Below are positions 10,032 through 20,751 of a DNA stretch of 64,000 nt, piece after piece. Below the pieces are notes generated by a model, which saw nothing but the letters and a program-made list of their open reading frames with translations, ran no database searches and was not told the origin of the DNA. Origin of the DNA: Agriotes lineatus (Eukaryota > Arthropoda > Insecta > Coleoptera > Elateridae); assembly GCA_940337035.1 (NCBI GenBank), contig OW679197.1, positions 62,765,903 through 62,829,902 on the forward strand, given 5' to 3'. The position numbers and the translations under genes are program-made. Each line of letters starts with the position of its first letter. Within the stretch, counting starts at the first letter, position 1.

Positions 10032-11759
10032 ATAAAGTAGGGCGTACGTTATTGTCAATAAATTTGAGCTGCCGTTGCTGCTTTTATATGAGAAACCAGA
10101 AAGATAAATAAACCGAGATTGATATTACTTCAATATCTTACATGTATGACAGTTTTTTACTGTTGATGGTACTGGTTACCTGAAGATATTCCGTACTGTA
10201 ATTTATAGCATTATATGGCTAATTATGATATTTTATGGTTTTTAATTTTTAAATCAACAGGCTGGCCTGGATTTTTTTTGCCGAGACAATGACTGCTGAG
10301 CAGTTTTTATAATACGCTATTAAGAAATTTTATTTATAATAATGGGGCATTGACATGTTGTACGAGTATTAATTGTACATTTTAGACATTAATTTTTGCC
10401 GCACAATAATCAAAATAACAATCAAAAACAATGAAATATATTTGTATAACGATGAATAGAATAATTGGATAGAAGTATACTATAAAAAGTGTAATTTTAA
10501 GAAACATTCCAAGCTCCTGAAGAAATTGACTTTTTGACAGTTGCTTTAGTTCGTAGTTAGAACTTGTGAAATTGTAGAGCGCTGGAAGTTTTATCTGGAT
10601 GTATAAAGTACCCAAGTTGACTTTTGTTGCTTAGGTACAGCTTTAACAATTTTGCCGACTTCGTGTTTTCAGTAACACAAAGGCAGCAGTGTGGCTCCAA
10701 TTTATTGATTAAAATCACAAGGTGTATATGGCTCCAACGCTTTCATCCTCATCATATGTATTTGAAATAAGCAATAAGCTGTCACGATTTTCTGTACCGT
10801 AGTGAGAACTATGAAGCAATTGAAGAAAATGTTTAAGTTTTGTTTCGTTTTGAATGTATTTTCTTCTTAGAAGTCATTTTCTTGTTGCAAAATATCACAA
10901 TGAAACCTGGTGTAGAACGAGCATTTCTATACTAGAATAGAGGAAACTGATATATTTTTTCTATCACTCGTGATAAATTTTGCTCTTCCTATTGTAAATA
11001 AGATTCAGAACAATCATGAATGTTTCATGTTGTGTCTAGGCATTTCCAAAATGAGCTATTTTGATAAAATTTGATTGTTGTTCAATTTTAAGGGTTGTGG
11101 TTAGAGCAGTATTGTCAGTCTTCCTTTTTTGCTTAAAATTGGACAATGAGATTTTTGTTTCACGTTAGTTTCTTCTAGTGATTAGCCTTTAGAGTGTGAC
11201 AATTCTAAATATCTTAATCTATAGCAATACCAGTTTTGCCTGATCTTGTAATAATACTCTGCTTTGCCAAAATCTTGTATTTGGTATATTGTAAGTTGAA
11301 GATATCTACATGTGCCAAATTATTTATACTACACTTTTTATTGGTGCAAAATATATTTCTATTATTTTACGTGGCGCCTGTCTTCCATTTTATACAAAAT
11401 GTCTGCTTCTGATTTTTTTACAAATGGCATTTTTACATTTTATTGATTCATTATACAAGTACTTTGTTTATTATAAAATATAGCAATAATTATAAAATTT
11501 CTTGTATCATGTCATCCAAGTACATAAGTTTGTTGATTTAATAAAAACTTAACAGTATCTAGTGCATTTTATTATTCTTGTAAGTTTTACGTCTGCTCAT
11601 TTACAGTTTAAGCAAGTTGTGCTTCGCAAGACTACTATTAATTTATATTGCCCTGGGTTCACTAGCTTAATCAGTCGGAGAGATATAAGACTATTAACAT
11701 CGTCAGTGCGGCTAAGGTAAAGCTAATATTGTTCTGAAGTTGTTCGTTGACTCCTGTAA
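10032..11759. other. AT-rich, nothing recognised
   Basis: No gene-like frames (the best, 10382-10615 minus, is a hydrophobic chance frame), no terminal repeats and no RNA gene seen. Confidence 0.4.
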
Positions 11760-14592
11760 TGCTGAAATGATGCCAGCCACTGCCAGCAATAAAAACCCAA
11801 CAGTTACACTAAAAGATATATAATCTGTAAGAAAAACACAAATACAAGTAAATACATGTACATAAAACAACAAGAATGAACAATGTCCAATCACACAGTG
11901 AAGCTGTTAATAATACTTTAATTATCTACGCGCGGCAGCTGTTTCTACTCGCATTATTGCATAAAAATACATGGAAAATACATAATAAAAAGGATGTATG
12001 CTACATGCATGAAAACACCTTAAATATTGCAAAATGTAATTGAATTCTGTGCACAAATGAACTGGGCGAAGTTGTCTATTCTTGAAATGCGCTTGTTATT
12101 CTGGTATTCAGCTGACGCATACATTGTATGTGGGGGAAGAATGCGTCTCAGGTAGGCGCCAAGCTGTGCTGATGCATGCCAACACTGCCAGTAATAAAAA
12201 CTCAACAGTTACACGAAAAGATATATAATTTGTAAGAAAAACACAAATACAAGAGAATATGTGTACATAAAACAACAAGAATGAACGACGTCCAATTACA
12301 CAGTGAAGCTGTTAATAATACTTTAATTATCTACGCGCGGCAGCTGTTTCTACCCGCATTATTGCATAAAAATACATGGAAAATACTTAATAAAAAGGAT
12401 GTATGCTACATGCATGTAAACACCTTAAATATTGCAAAATGTAATTGAATTCTGCGCACAAATGAACTGGCCGAAGTTGTCTATTCTTGAAATGCGCTTG
12501 TTACTCTGGCATTCAGCTGACGCATACATTGTACGTGGGGGAAGAATGCGTCTCGGAGGCGCCAAGCTGTGCTGATGCATGCAAACACTGCCAGTAATAA
12601 AAACCCAACAGTTACACTAAATGATATATAATCTGTAAGAAAAACACAAATACAAGAGAATACATGTACATAAAACAACAAGAATGAGCAACGTCCAATC
12701 ACACAATGAAGCTGTTAATAATACTTTAATTATCTACGCGCCGCAGCTGTTTCTACCCGCATTATTGCATAAAAAAAATACATGGAAAATATATAATAAA
12801 AAGGATGTATGCTACATGCATGAAAACACCTTAAATATTGCAAAATGTAATTGAATTCTGTGCACAAATGAACTGGGCGAAGTTGTCTATTCTTGAAATG
12901 CGCTTGTTATTCTGGTATTCACCTGACGCATACATTGTACGTGGGGGAAGAATGCGTCTCAGGGAGGCGCCAAGCTGTGCTGATTGATGCATGCAAACAC
13001 TACCAGTAATAAAAACCCAACAGTTACACTAAAAGATATATAATTTGTAAGAAAAACACAAATACAAGAGAATGCGTATACATACAACAAGAATGAACGA
13101 CGTCCAATTACACAGTGAAGCTGTTAATAATACTTCAATTATGTACGCGCGGCAGCTGTTTCTACTCGCATTATTGCATAAAAATACATGGAAAATACAT
13201 AATAAAAAGGATGTATGCTACATGCATCAAAACATCTTAAATATTGCAAAATGTAATTGAATTCTGCGCACAAATGAACTGGACGAAGTTGTCTATTCTT
13301 GAAATGCGCTCGTTATTCTGGTATTCAGCTGACGCATACATTGTACGTGGGAGAAGAATGCGTCTCAGGGAGGCGCCAAGCTGTGCTGATTGATGCATGC
13401 AAACACTACCAGTAATAAAAACCCAACAGTTACACTAAAAGATATATAATTTGTAAGAAAAACACAAATACAAGAGAATACGTGTACATACAACAACAAG
13501 AATGAACGACGTCCAATTACACAGTGAAGCTGTTAATAATACTTAAATTATCTATGCGCGGCAGTTGTTTCTACTCGCATTATTGAATAAAAATACATGG
13601 AAAATACATAATAAAAAGGATGTATGCTACATGCATGAAAACACCTTAAATATTGCAAAATGTAATTGAATTCTGCGCACAAATGAACTGGCCGAAGTTG
13701 TCTATTCTTGAAATGCGCTTGTTATTCTGGTATTCAGCTGACGCATACATTGTACTTGGGGAAGAATGCGTCTCAGGGAGGCGCCAAGCTGTGCTGATGC
13801 ATGCAAACACTGCCAGTAATAAAAACCCAACAGTTATACTAAAAGATATATAATTTGTAAGAAAAACACAAATACAAGAGAATACGTGTACATACAACAA
13901 CAAGAATGAACGACGTCCAATTACACAGTGAAGCTGTTAATAATACTTAAATTATCTATGCGCGGCAGTTGTTTCTACTCGCATTATTGCATAAAAATAC
14001 ATGGAAAATACATAATAAAAAGGATGTATGCTACATGCATGAAAACACCTTAAATATTGCAAAATGTAATTGAATTCTGCGCACAAATGAACTGGGCGAA
14101 GTTGTCTATTCTTGAAATGCGCTTGTTATTCTGGTATTCAGCTGACGCATACATTGTACTTGGGGGAAGAATGCGTCTCAGCGAGGCGCCAAGCTGTGCT
14201 GATGCATGCAAACACTGCCAGTAATAAAAACCCAACAGTTACACTAAAAGATATGTAATTTGTAAGAAAAACACAAATACAAGAGAATACATGTACATAA
14301 AACAACAAAAATGAACGACGTCCAATTACACAGTGAAGCTGTTAATAATACTTTAATTATCTACGTGCGGCAGCTGTTTCTACTCGCATTATTACATAAA
14401 AATACATGGAAAATACATAATAAAAAGGATGTATGCTACATGCATGAAAACACCTTAAATATTGCAAAATGTAATTGAATTCGGTGCACAAATGAACTGG
14501 GCGAAGTTGTCTATTCTTGAAATGCGCTTGTTATTCTGGTATTCAGCTGACGGGCGAAGAATGCATCTCAGGGAGGCGCCAAACTGTGCTTT
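11760..14592. repeat. Satellite-like tandem array, ~405-bp unit, about seven copies
   Basis: The anchor CAGTGAAGCTGTTAATAAT recurs at 11896, 12301, 12704 (CAATGAAG variant), 13113, 13522, 13926 and 14331, giving spacings of 405, 403, 409, 409, 404 and 405 bp. Each unit carries CGCGCGGCAGCTGTTTCTAC, an AAAGGATGTATGCTACATGC stretch, TTCTGGTATTCAGCTGACGC and GGAGGCGCCAAGC. Copies differ by a few percent and by small indels (for example GATGCATGC versus GATTGATGCATGC). The first copy starts incomplete near 11760 and the last breaks off after 14592 with its own small deletion. Frames of 60-85 codons repeat on both strands, but start codons and lengths are not conserved between copies, so I treat them as non-coding. 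I found no hammerhead core in the unit. Confidence 0.93.
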
Positions 14593-15577
14593 CAATGCAA
14601 GCAAACCCCCACTACCTTTGATACGCAATCATTCATTGAAGCAATTGCCAAAGATGTTACAATCGCTTCTTATTTCGTATCACGATCTCAAATAGGAACT
14701 AACCTTGCATTCAGTTGCTCCCAAGGATGACGCTTCTGGCAGTGACAACCGCCTTTGGTGGTGCAGTCCAAGTATTTTATGCCTTCGTAGTCGGTGTTCC
14801 CACTTAGGAAACTCTTTGTGACGGCGGCGATGATTGCATCCTAACACTTTAGTGCCTTTATCAGCACTCGTCATACCTTAGGTAATGAGGTACGACATAC
14901 GTACGAGTTGCCTGTCTGCTTGCGACTAAAACCCCGCGCTCAATTGCCCATGCTGGCGTTGTTCTAATTTTAATTTCGCGTTAAGGAATTAGTTGCGTTC
15001 GCACAGACCACTTCCACACTCGCGATACCCTTATAATGCGTGCTAACTTACCTAGTTATACTGCGTAACTACTTAGTTAATACATAGTAAGACATACGGT
15101 TCGGCATTATAGCTAGCAGAATATAATAAAGTGATATGAAATGCAGTATACAGGTGGCATGAATGGGTCCGTTTCAATCTACCCAGGAAAACTGAAGCCG
15201 TATCAGCTTTCCATACAGAAAACTGAAAAGGGATTTGAGTAAGTGGATGATTATGTTTTGCTTTCCACATATAGTCAAGATTATGCATGCAGTGTGCTCT
15301 AAACAGCCGTGGTGCTCTAATTCAAATTCGAAGATCATCATGCATTGTCCCAAGTTTGTATGGCACTGATAGCCCTTACAGATATTTTAAACAATTTCAT
15401 ACTCAAGACTTAGATCTTTACAATATATTAAATGTTTTAAAGCTCTTTAACATCAGTATCTTTCAAACTGGTGATATTTAAATCATTACATCATTATACC
15501 AGCGTACATACATCACAGAAGTAGAGACACTCATGCCAAATGTTGAAACCTGTCTATAGAGTGCCAGGGACAGTAAC
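14593..15577. other. Unassigned mixed-GC stretch beside the array
   Basis: 14690-15060 is richer in GC than its surroundings. Apart from the cysteine-containing minus frame listed separately, the frames 14680-14874, 15073-15288 and 15287-15481 resemble nothing I know. Confidence 0.3.
14688..14840 (-). other. Short cysteine-containing open frame, possible exon piece
   Basis: Between two in-frame stops the minus strand reads 50 codons including KYLDCTTKGGCHCQKRHPWE (20 residues). Three closely spaced cysteines and a Trp/His-rich tail look less random than the AT-derived frames nearby. There is no start codon, and the GTTAGT at 14695-14700 could serve as a splice donor. No domain is recognised. 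It may be a relic exon, a piece of a transposon or chance. Confidence 0.2.
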
Positions 15578-15723
15578 TGGGGGGGGGGGGGGGGTATTTC
15601 TAAGCTTGATTATTAGATGGCAGCACAAAATTCTACCAATCAGAGCCAGTTACTAGCTCTGCTACCAATCATATGTGACAAAGTAGTGGCGCCATCTGTT
15701 AGTACTATCGGAAAGTACCCCCC
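15578..15723. mobile_element. Small fold-back element starting in a poly-G run
   Basis: A long G run leads into GGGGGTATTTCTAAGC...TTAGATGGCAGCAC, and the right side ends ...GGCGCCATCTGTTAG...AAAGTACCCCCC, its approximate inverse. The inner part holds a second small stem (AGAGC...GCTCT). About 145 bp and no coding capacity; probably a miniature inverted-repeat element. The exact G count may be affected by sequencing error. Confidence 0.5.
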
Positions 15724-15790
15724 AGGAGCCGTTCAAGATCATACAAATCGGAATTTTGACATCAAAAGAACCGACAGTGAGTGTATCTAC

Positions 15791-16697
15791 TAGAGATGAG
15801 CCGTTATTTCAGTAACGTTATTTTGGAACGTTATTTTACGGCAACGTTACGTCTCGTTACTGGTTCATTATATAACTTGTTACTTTGTTAACGAGTGCTA
15901 TCGTACAAAGTATAATACGGACAGTGACTATAGCATTATGGAATGAAGAGATTGTGAGTTTTTTCACAACGTTACGTTAAAACAACGTTACATCCGTTGT
16001 TTTAGCTACAAGTTGTGTAAAACTTCCCAAAAAATAATGGTGTAAATGACAACGGTACGCGCATGCGAAGCTGTAGTTCCAAATATTACAAATGGAATTG
16101 AATAAAAGAATCATTAATAATTATTAATTAGAGGTTTCGGTGGAGGGTATTTCGCTTATAAAAATAAAGAATCTCCTTATTATTAGTTATAAACATAACT
16201 TTGAACTTACAAACAGCTAGGTATACGATTACTTTATGATTTCTTTATAAAAAAGTTCCAAATCATAAGTTGTTCTTGAACTCATTTCTAGGGATAAATT
16301 TGTGACCGCAAGTAGGCCACACTATACTATAAAAAATTATATTAAAAATCTAGGTTTTGGCGAATGAATGGTGAGTAGGTACTGTAAAAAATATTAGGCT
16401 AGCCGCAGTCGTTTAGAGGGACAATAAATAATATGCACGTGCTGAAAAATACAACAAAATAAAAATGCAGACTTCGCGGTCAGCGATGTTTGGATCTTTT
16501 TCAGGGCGTTTATTCCCATGAACGATAACAGCATACTGGTTAGCTGTCAGCAATCACTGATGACTCACATTATTAAGGAACTCCGTGTGTATGTGATAGT
16601 TTTATGAGTAACATGGTAACGTTATTTCGGAACATTATATTTCGGTAACGAGAACGAATGTAACGTTACTAGTTTGTAGCAGTATTTCCCATCTCTA
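15791..16697. mobile_element. Non-autonomous hAT element with perfect 8-bp target duplication
   Basis: The ends are TAGAGATG...CATCTCTA, flanked on both sides by GTATCTAC (15783-15790 and 16698-16705), an exact 8-bp target-site duplication as made by hAT transposases. Close to both ends the short palindromic word AACGTTA/ACGTTAC recurs many times (15810-15850, 15970-15990, 16616-16670), as expected for subterminal transposase-binding repeats. The 907-bp interior has no coding frame, so it would need a transposase from elsewhere. The intact duplication suggests a comparatively recent insertion. Confidence 0.9.
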
Positions 16698-16705
16698 GTA
16701 TCTAC

Positions 16706-17365
16706 TTGTTTGATTTATGTACGCTGATTATACCTTTAAGGTGACTTGAATTTATTGTAGTTTTAGTCAAATGTACGATTTTGTTCACCAAACAGAAATA
16801 GTTAAGTCACTACCCACAAATTTATACGTGTCCAGAACCAGTTTCACATGCTTCTCATTCAACACTGTCTCTTCAACAAAACTCAAGAAGTTAATAGGAC
16901 TCCGCTGGCAATACTTCGTAAGCAGGCTATGGATGAAGGTTTGGGTAAAAACAATTAGCCTTTTCTAAGTACGTCACAGTGACGTTGTAGCTCCGTCCAA
17001 CAACAGCTGTATGAGGACAACCTTTGTATGGTTTGTTAGGAGGCTTGTGGTAATTTTTTAGGTAATAATAACTTTTTAGACGATATAGTAGGATTCTCCC
17101 AAGACCGGCCATCATTTCAAACACGTACTTATATGACTAAGCACACACTGCTGCGGTAGCGAACGACTACGTAGGCCTGCATCGACCGTCCAAGTTTGAA
17201 TTTCAAACTTGTTTGAAATTTGGTCGCTCTTGACCTACGAACACGGGCAATTGTTTTAGGTTCCCTATTAACAAACATAAACAAACACACCTAACCTGAA
17301 ATTATTTTGCAAATACCATAGTTCACGTTACATTGAATAAAAATATAATAATACAAATGCATTAC
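16706..17365. other. Unassigned
   Basis: The frames 16771-16968 (+) and 16927-17124 (-) have no recognisable domain. The minus frame lies downstream of the THAP remnant in transcription order and could be part of the same dead gene, but nothing in it shows that. Confidence 0.25.
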
Positions 17366-17600
17366 CTGTTAAAAGGTGGTCTGAACAAACTGAAGCAAAT
17401 TAATCTTTTGTGGTGTCAAATCTTCTCTTCGGAGAGCCTTCACCCACAACTTCCTTCTTTTTATGCCTTCAGGAATATCTCGACCTCTTCTATCTCGCAC
17501 ACTAGGAAATCCAAAATATTTATTTTCCGTCACTTGGTTACTTCTACTTGAACGCCCAAAAACAGCACAAAATCTTGGCGTTTTTGTCGGTTTAAAGGTT
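17366..17600 (-). pseudogene. THAP zinc-finger exon, damaged
   Basis: The minus strand reads CAVFGRSSRSN, then KYFGFPSVR, RRKLWVKALRREDLTPQKIN and, after a one-base frameshift, ASVCSDHLLTG, followed by a donor-like GTAATG. THAP domains bind DNA through a C2CH zinc site (C-x2-4-C ... C-x2-H). Here the first Cys and the CSDH pair are present, but the second Cys of CAVFGCSS is Arg. The frameshift and lost ligand argue for a dead copy. THAP exons begin P-element/Kolobok-type transposases as well as host DNA-binding proteins. No transposase core is recognisable downstream, so the parent is undecided. Confidence 0.65.
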
Positions 17601-17673
17601 ATGTTTTTTAGGCACTGTCAAATATGTTACTTCGCCAACTTTTGGATTAAACTAGAGACCCGTTCATTAATTT

Positions 17674-17752
17674 TATATTACATACCGAGGTGGAAAGTGT
17701 TTCATTACTGTCGAGAGATTAAGTAGTCTCGGTTAGCTTTATCTTCACGGTA
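17674..17752. repeat. Half copy of the TAGTATACATACC hairpin element
   Basis: TATTACATACCGAGGTGGAAAG and GTTTCATTACTGTCGAGAG match one arm of the elements at 6776-6908 and 61066-61150. The second arm is reduced to TCACGGTAATG. Confidence 0.6.
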
Positions 17753-17920
17753 ATGTCCATTCGTTTTAATAAACAATTATCAATGTCGAAAATTCTTAAA
17801 AGACCAAACTGTAGCACCCCAGACTCCCCAGAATATCGTAATTATGGACCAGATGTATAATGGCTTTTACATTGGATATTTATTGAGGTTATGTTAGGGT
17901 GACCGGACATACTCTTTTTA

Positions 17921-18051
17921 CTTCCTTTTGCAATAAAGGAAGTATTGGATTCACACCAAAAATTCGAAATTGAGTTTTCAACAGATCTTCACGTTTTAGA
18001 GTCCCCTGATCCCAAAAAACATATTTTTTTTCATTGGTCTGTCTGTCTGTG

Positions 18052-18082
<31 letters not shown>

Positions 18083-18606
18083 GAACAGAATATTTCAAAA
18101 ACGAAAAGAGGTATGGCGTTGAAACTGCATATATAAGTTTTGTGTACTATGTAGATGAGACAGCAAGCTTTTGAAGAAAATCGCAAAACCGGAAGTAGGT
18201 GTTTACTGTTGTGATTTTTCAGTTTTTTTCGATTTTTTCAAAAACGGCTCTAACGATTTTTTTTAAACTTTACAGTTTTATTACATTTTTAATGTGTATT
18301 GATGTGAGATAGGTGATTTTCCAGTTGAATACTTCTAAAATGGGTTTCTTTTGTTTTTTTTTCTATTTTTTTTATTAACTTCTATTTTAAATAGAACACC
18401 CGGTATATTATTACATTTTTGAATTCAGCTTAAAATTCTAGAGAAAATTTGTCTCTTGAACTAACACTCTATTTTGTACCGTTTTTGTAGAATTTGTAAT
18501 TTTTGAAAAATTTTGACAAATGCTTAAAAATTAAAAATAATTTCTTTGGCTAATTATAAGATCACTGTAAAAGGAAGTTGTGTGCGTGTATCACACCAGA
18601 TTTTTT
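17921..18606 (+). repeat. Dispersed 'GTCTGTCTG' repeat, longest copy in the window
   Basis: It runs from CTTCCTTTTGCAATAAAGGA through ATTCGAAATTGAGTTTTCAA, a (GTCT)n tract at about 18040-18080 and GAACAGAATATTTCAAAAAC, to AAAGGAAGTTGTGTGCG. The word TACTCTTTT flanks it on both sides (near 17910 and 18616), consistent with a duplication made when it inserted into the surrounding hAT. No coding capacity. The superfamily is unknown to me. Confidence 0.75.
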
Positions 18607-18960
18607 AGATTATTATACTCTTTTCGAAATAATATCCTCTTTACTCTTACTTTTTATAAAATAGCTACCAATATACTCTTTTTAATTCATTTAAATACTC
18701 TTAATACTCTTTAGATTTTGCTTCAAACATAAATTTGCCTCGCGGGATAATATTTGACAGAAAATGTTGCACTCGCGCAACTTGTTAATGAATTCAGAAT
18801 GCTTATGCGGAGTAGGTATTGTTCTGTGTGCCGAGTGTACCTTCATAAACACGAACGCGAGTGGATTACAGCGACTATACCATGAGTAAAGATATTAAAT
18901 AAAATATAAAAAGTAAACAGGAGAATCATAATTTTTTTTCTAACCTCATATGGGTGTTAG

Positions 18961-19108
18961 TATAGTATGTCGCCACATCAGAAAATTACTATGTATAGTA
19001 TGTCGCCAGATCAGAAAAATGTTAGTAGGTTAGGTTAGGTTAGGTTACAAAATTTTAATACTCAATACAAAACCTAACCTAACATTTTTCCGATATGGCG
19101 ACATACTA
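18961..19108. repeat. Palindromic block with interstitial TTAGG telomere-type repeats
   Basis: TATAGTATGTCGCCAGATCA (18994) is mirrored by TGGCGACATACTATA-type sequence ending near 19108, and CAGAAAAATGTTAG by CTAACATTTTTC. The left arm is also directly duplicated (18961 and 18994). The loop contains GGTTAGGTTAGGTTAGGTTA (19028-19047), four TTAGG units, and CCTAACCTAAC on the other side (19072-19083). TTAGG is the ancestral insect telomere repeat. The palindromic setting suggests part of a mobile element or a healed break more than a functional telomere. Confidence 0.7.
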
Positions 19109-19284
19109 TATTAATACCATCAAGTTCAAGTATAATCTTTTGAATGGCTACGTCGACGTTAGAATAAAATTCTGCTGGTGACGCGTTATTGCTCTCTTCG
19201 TTTGTTATTTAAAATTTTGGTTTCAACAAAGTTGTCAAGCATACTCTTTTTCTATCAAAAATTTCTGGTCAGCCTAGGTTATGT

Positions 19285-20588
19285 TGCACTTTGTTTTTCA
19301 ATCGCAGCTACAAATCACAATATAATGTCATATCCAGCCACCGGTTAAGAAAATACCTACAGAAAAATTATAAATATTGTTTATCTGCTAAGACCTTGCA
19401 CATCAAAAGTAATGTCATGATGTTTAATGATGCTGTAAAGTGAGTTGCGTCTTCAAACTTAACAACAAGAAATGAAGGTTTGTACAGAATATTTACTTGA
19501 AATCTGATAAATTGGGAAATTTGAACAGTTAAATAAAATGTAGATTGAAAGATTGAAGGCAAAAACTAGTTTAATAATAGAAAAATGAAAAAATTAAACA
19601 ACTTGAAAGTGAAAACCATCCATAATCGAAATTTTCGTGATTATCTTCCACATCTGGTTCTGAATCTGAATCTGTATTATAAACGGGGGTATGTCATTAT
19701 TTGTACCCCTTTTACGTGAAGCCATTCTTCAAATTTAAATTCTTTTCCAATTTTGAATTGTATGGTTTTATGTTTAGACAAGACATACGTCAAACGGACG
19801 AAATCGGGCCGACACTCACATACCAACATTGATTTATGTAATAACTAGGTTTGACATTTTGACAAGTCTACCAACCTTACGACATTTTGACAATTGTTTA
19901 TTAAAACGAATTAGGTAGATACTAGCAGTCCAGTGAAACAAATGTCTCATTTAATAAAACAAAAAAGACCGTTTTGCATAGAACGCGTATTCACCACACG
20001 TACGTATAAGGTACTATATTTATACGAGCAAGCTTATCCGCCATTTTGAGTTACTGAAAGTGGCGGCAAATTCAAATTCTAGTTACTTTCCAATTTGCAT
20101 ACGGTAAGTCGGAAAAACAACATTTAATTTTATCCGTCTTAAAAAAGACTGGTTTTTAAACAAATAAAAAGAAAGCAGAAAAAATCGGAACGAAAACACT
20201 GTTAACTAACACCCACGTGGTTTAAATTAGAGAACTTTAATAGTACCTTAGTACCGCAGCCAACGGCTTGGCGCTAAAGTCCCTGTGACACAAAATCTAG
20301 TGGGATAAGCTTGCCTGGTCTATAAAGCACTCTACGTACGTATATGACGTCATTGTTGGTAGCAAACTACCATTCGCATTCGCCTTGATAAAATTTGCCT
20401 AGAATCTAACCTAAAAAGTTAGGATTAGGATAATTATTAAGATAATAATTAGTGTTAGAGACTGAAATTCGGTTCCTGACCTGACATGATCATTCCAAAC
20501 ATATAACTTTAATAACTTTTTTCTCTATCTCTTACGGTTTGGCTGCTGAAACAGCATCCCGGACGTACAAGTCTATTATATATATGGA
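19285..20588. other. AT-rich; one weak minus-strand frame
   Basis: Near 19600-19725 the minus strand encodes, in one frame, MASRKRGTNND and, in another, an acidic DSDSEPDVEDNHENF. Such an acidic N-terminus is seen in some transposases and nuclear proteins, but the two frames do not join and nothing follows. Otherwise nothing is recognised. Confidence 0.3.
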
Positions 20589-20745
20589 TATGTATAGTAT
20601 TTTACTCACAATCAGTTTTTGTCGTTATTTATTTAATTAGGTAAGTTTCAAATAATACATATTTTGATCGCAGTTTAATAAGTCACTAACAAAGAAATTT
20701 ACGACGCTGTTGCTAGTTAACATGACAATATTTGAATAACAAGGT
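20589..20745 (+). mobile_element. Left part of a split miniature element (copy of 61153-61415)
   Basis: TTTTACTCACAATCAGTTTT, TTTAATTAGGTAAGTTTC, CAGTTTAATAAGTCACT and GACGCTGTTGCTAG match the element at 61153-61415 in order. The copy is then interrupted by the Penelope/LINE block, and its right end reappears at 22325. Confidence 0.75.
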
Positions 20746-20751
20746 TAGATG

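Larger units (their letters stand above)
17895..19276. mobile_element. hAT element with perfect 8-bp target duplication and nested insertions
   Basis: The left end TAGGGTGACCGGACAT and the right end, whose complement begins TAGGCTGACCAGAAAT, are imperfect inverted ends. GGTTATGT lies immediately outside both (17887-17894 and 19277-19284), an exact 8-bp duplication. The subterminal word ATACTCTTTTT occurs near both ends and inside. The interior has no transposase frame. It carries a dispersed repeat (17921-18606) inserted close to the left end and a palindromic block with TTAGG repeats (18961-19108). Confidence 0.88.

Noticed and set aside
11712..14235. Repeated 60-85-codon frames within the tandem array (for example minus frames ending ICAQNSITFCNI)
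   Set aside because: They recur only because the DNA repeats. Starts, lengths and reading frames are not kept between copies, so there is no sign of protein-level constraint.
15578..15594. Poly-G run as a G-quadruplex regulatory site
   Set aside because: A single homopolymer at the end of a fold-back element; length may be a sequencing artefact.
18035..18085. (GTCT)n tract as a CRISPR-like or regulatory array
   Set aside because: It is an internal microsatellite of a dispersed repeat found at least five times in the window; there are no spacers.
19025..19047. A real telomere or chromosome end
   Set aside because: Only four TTAGG units, inside a palindrome within a flanked hAT, with unrelated sequence on both sides.
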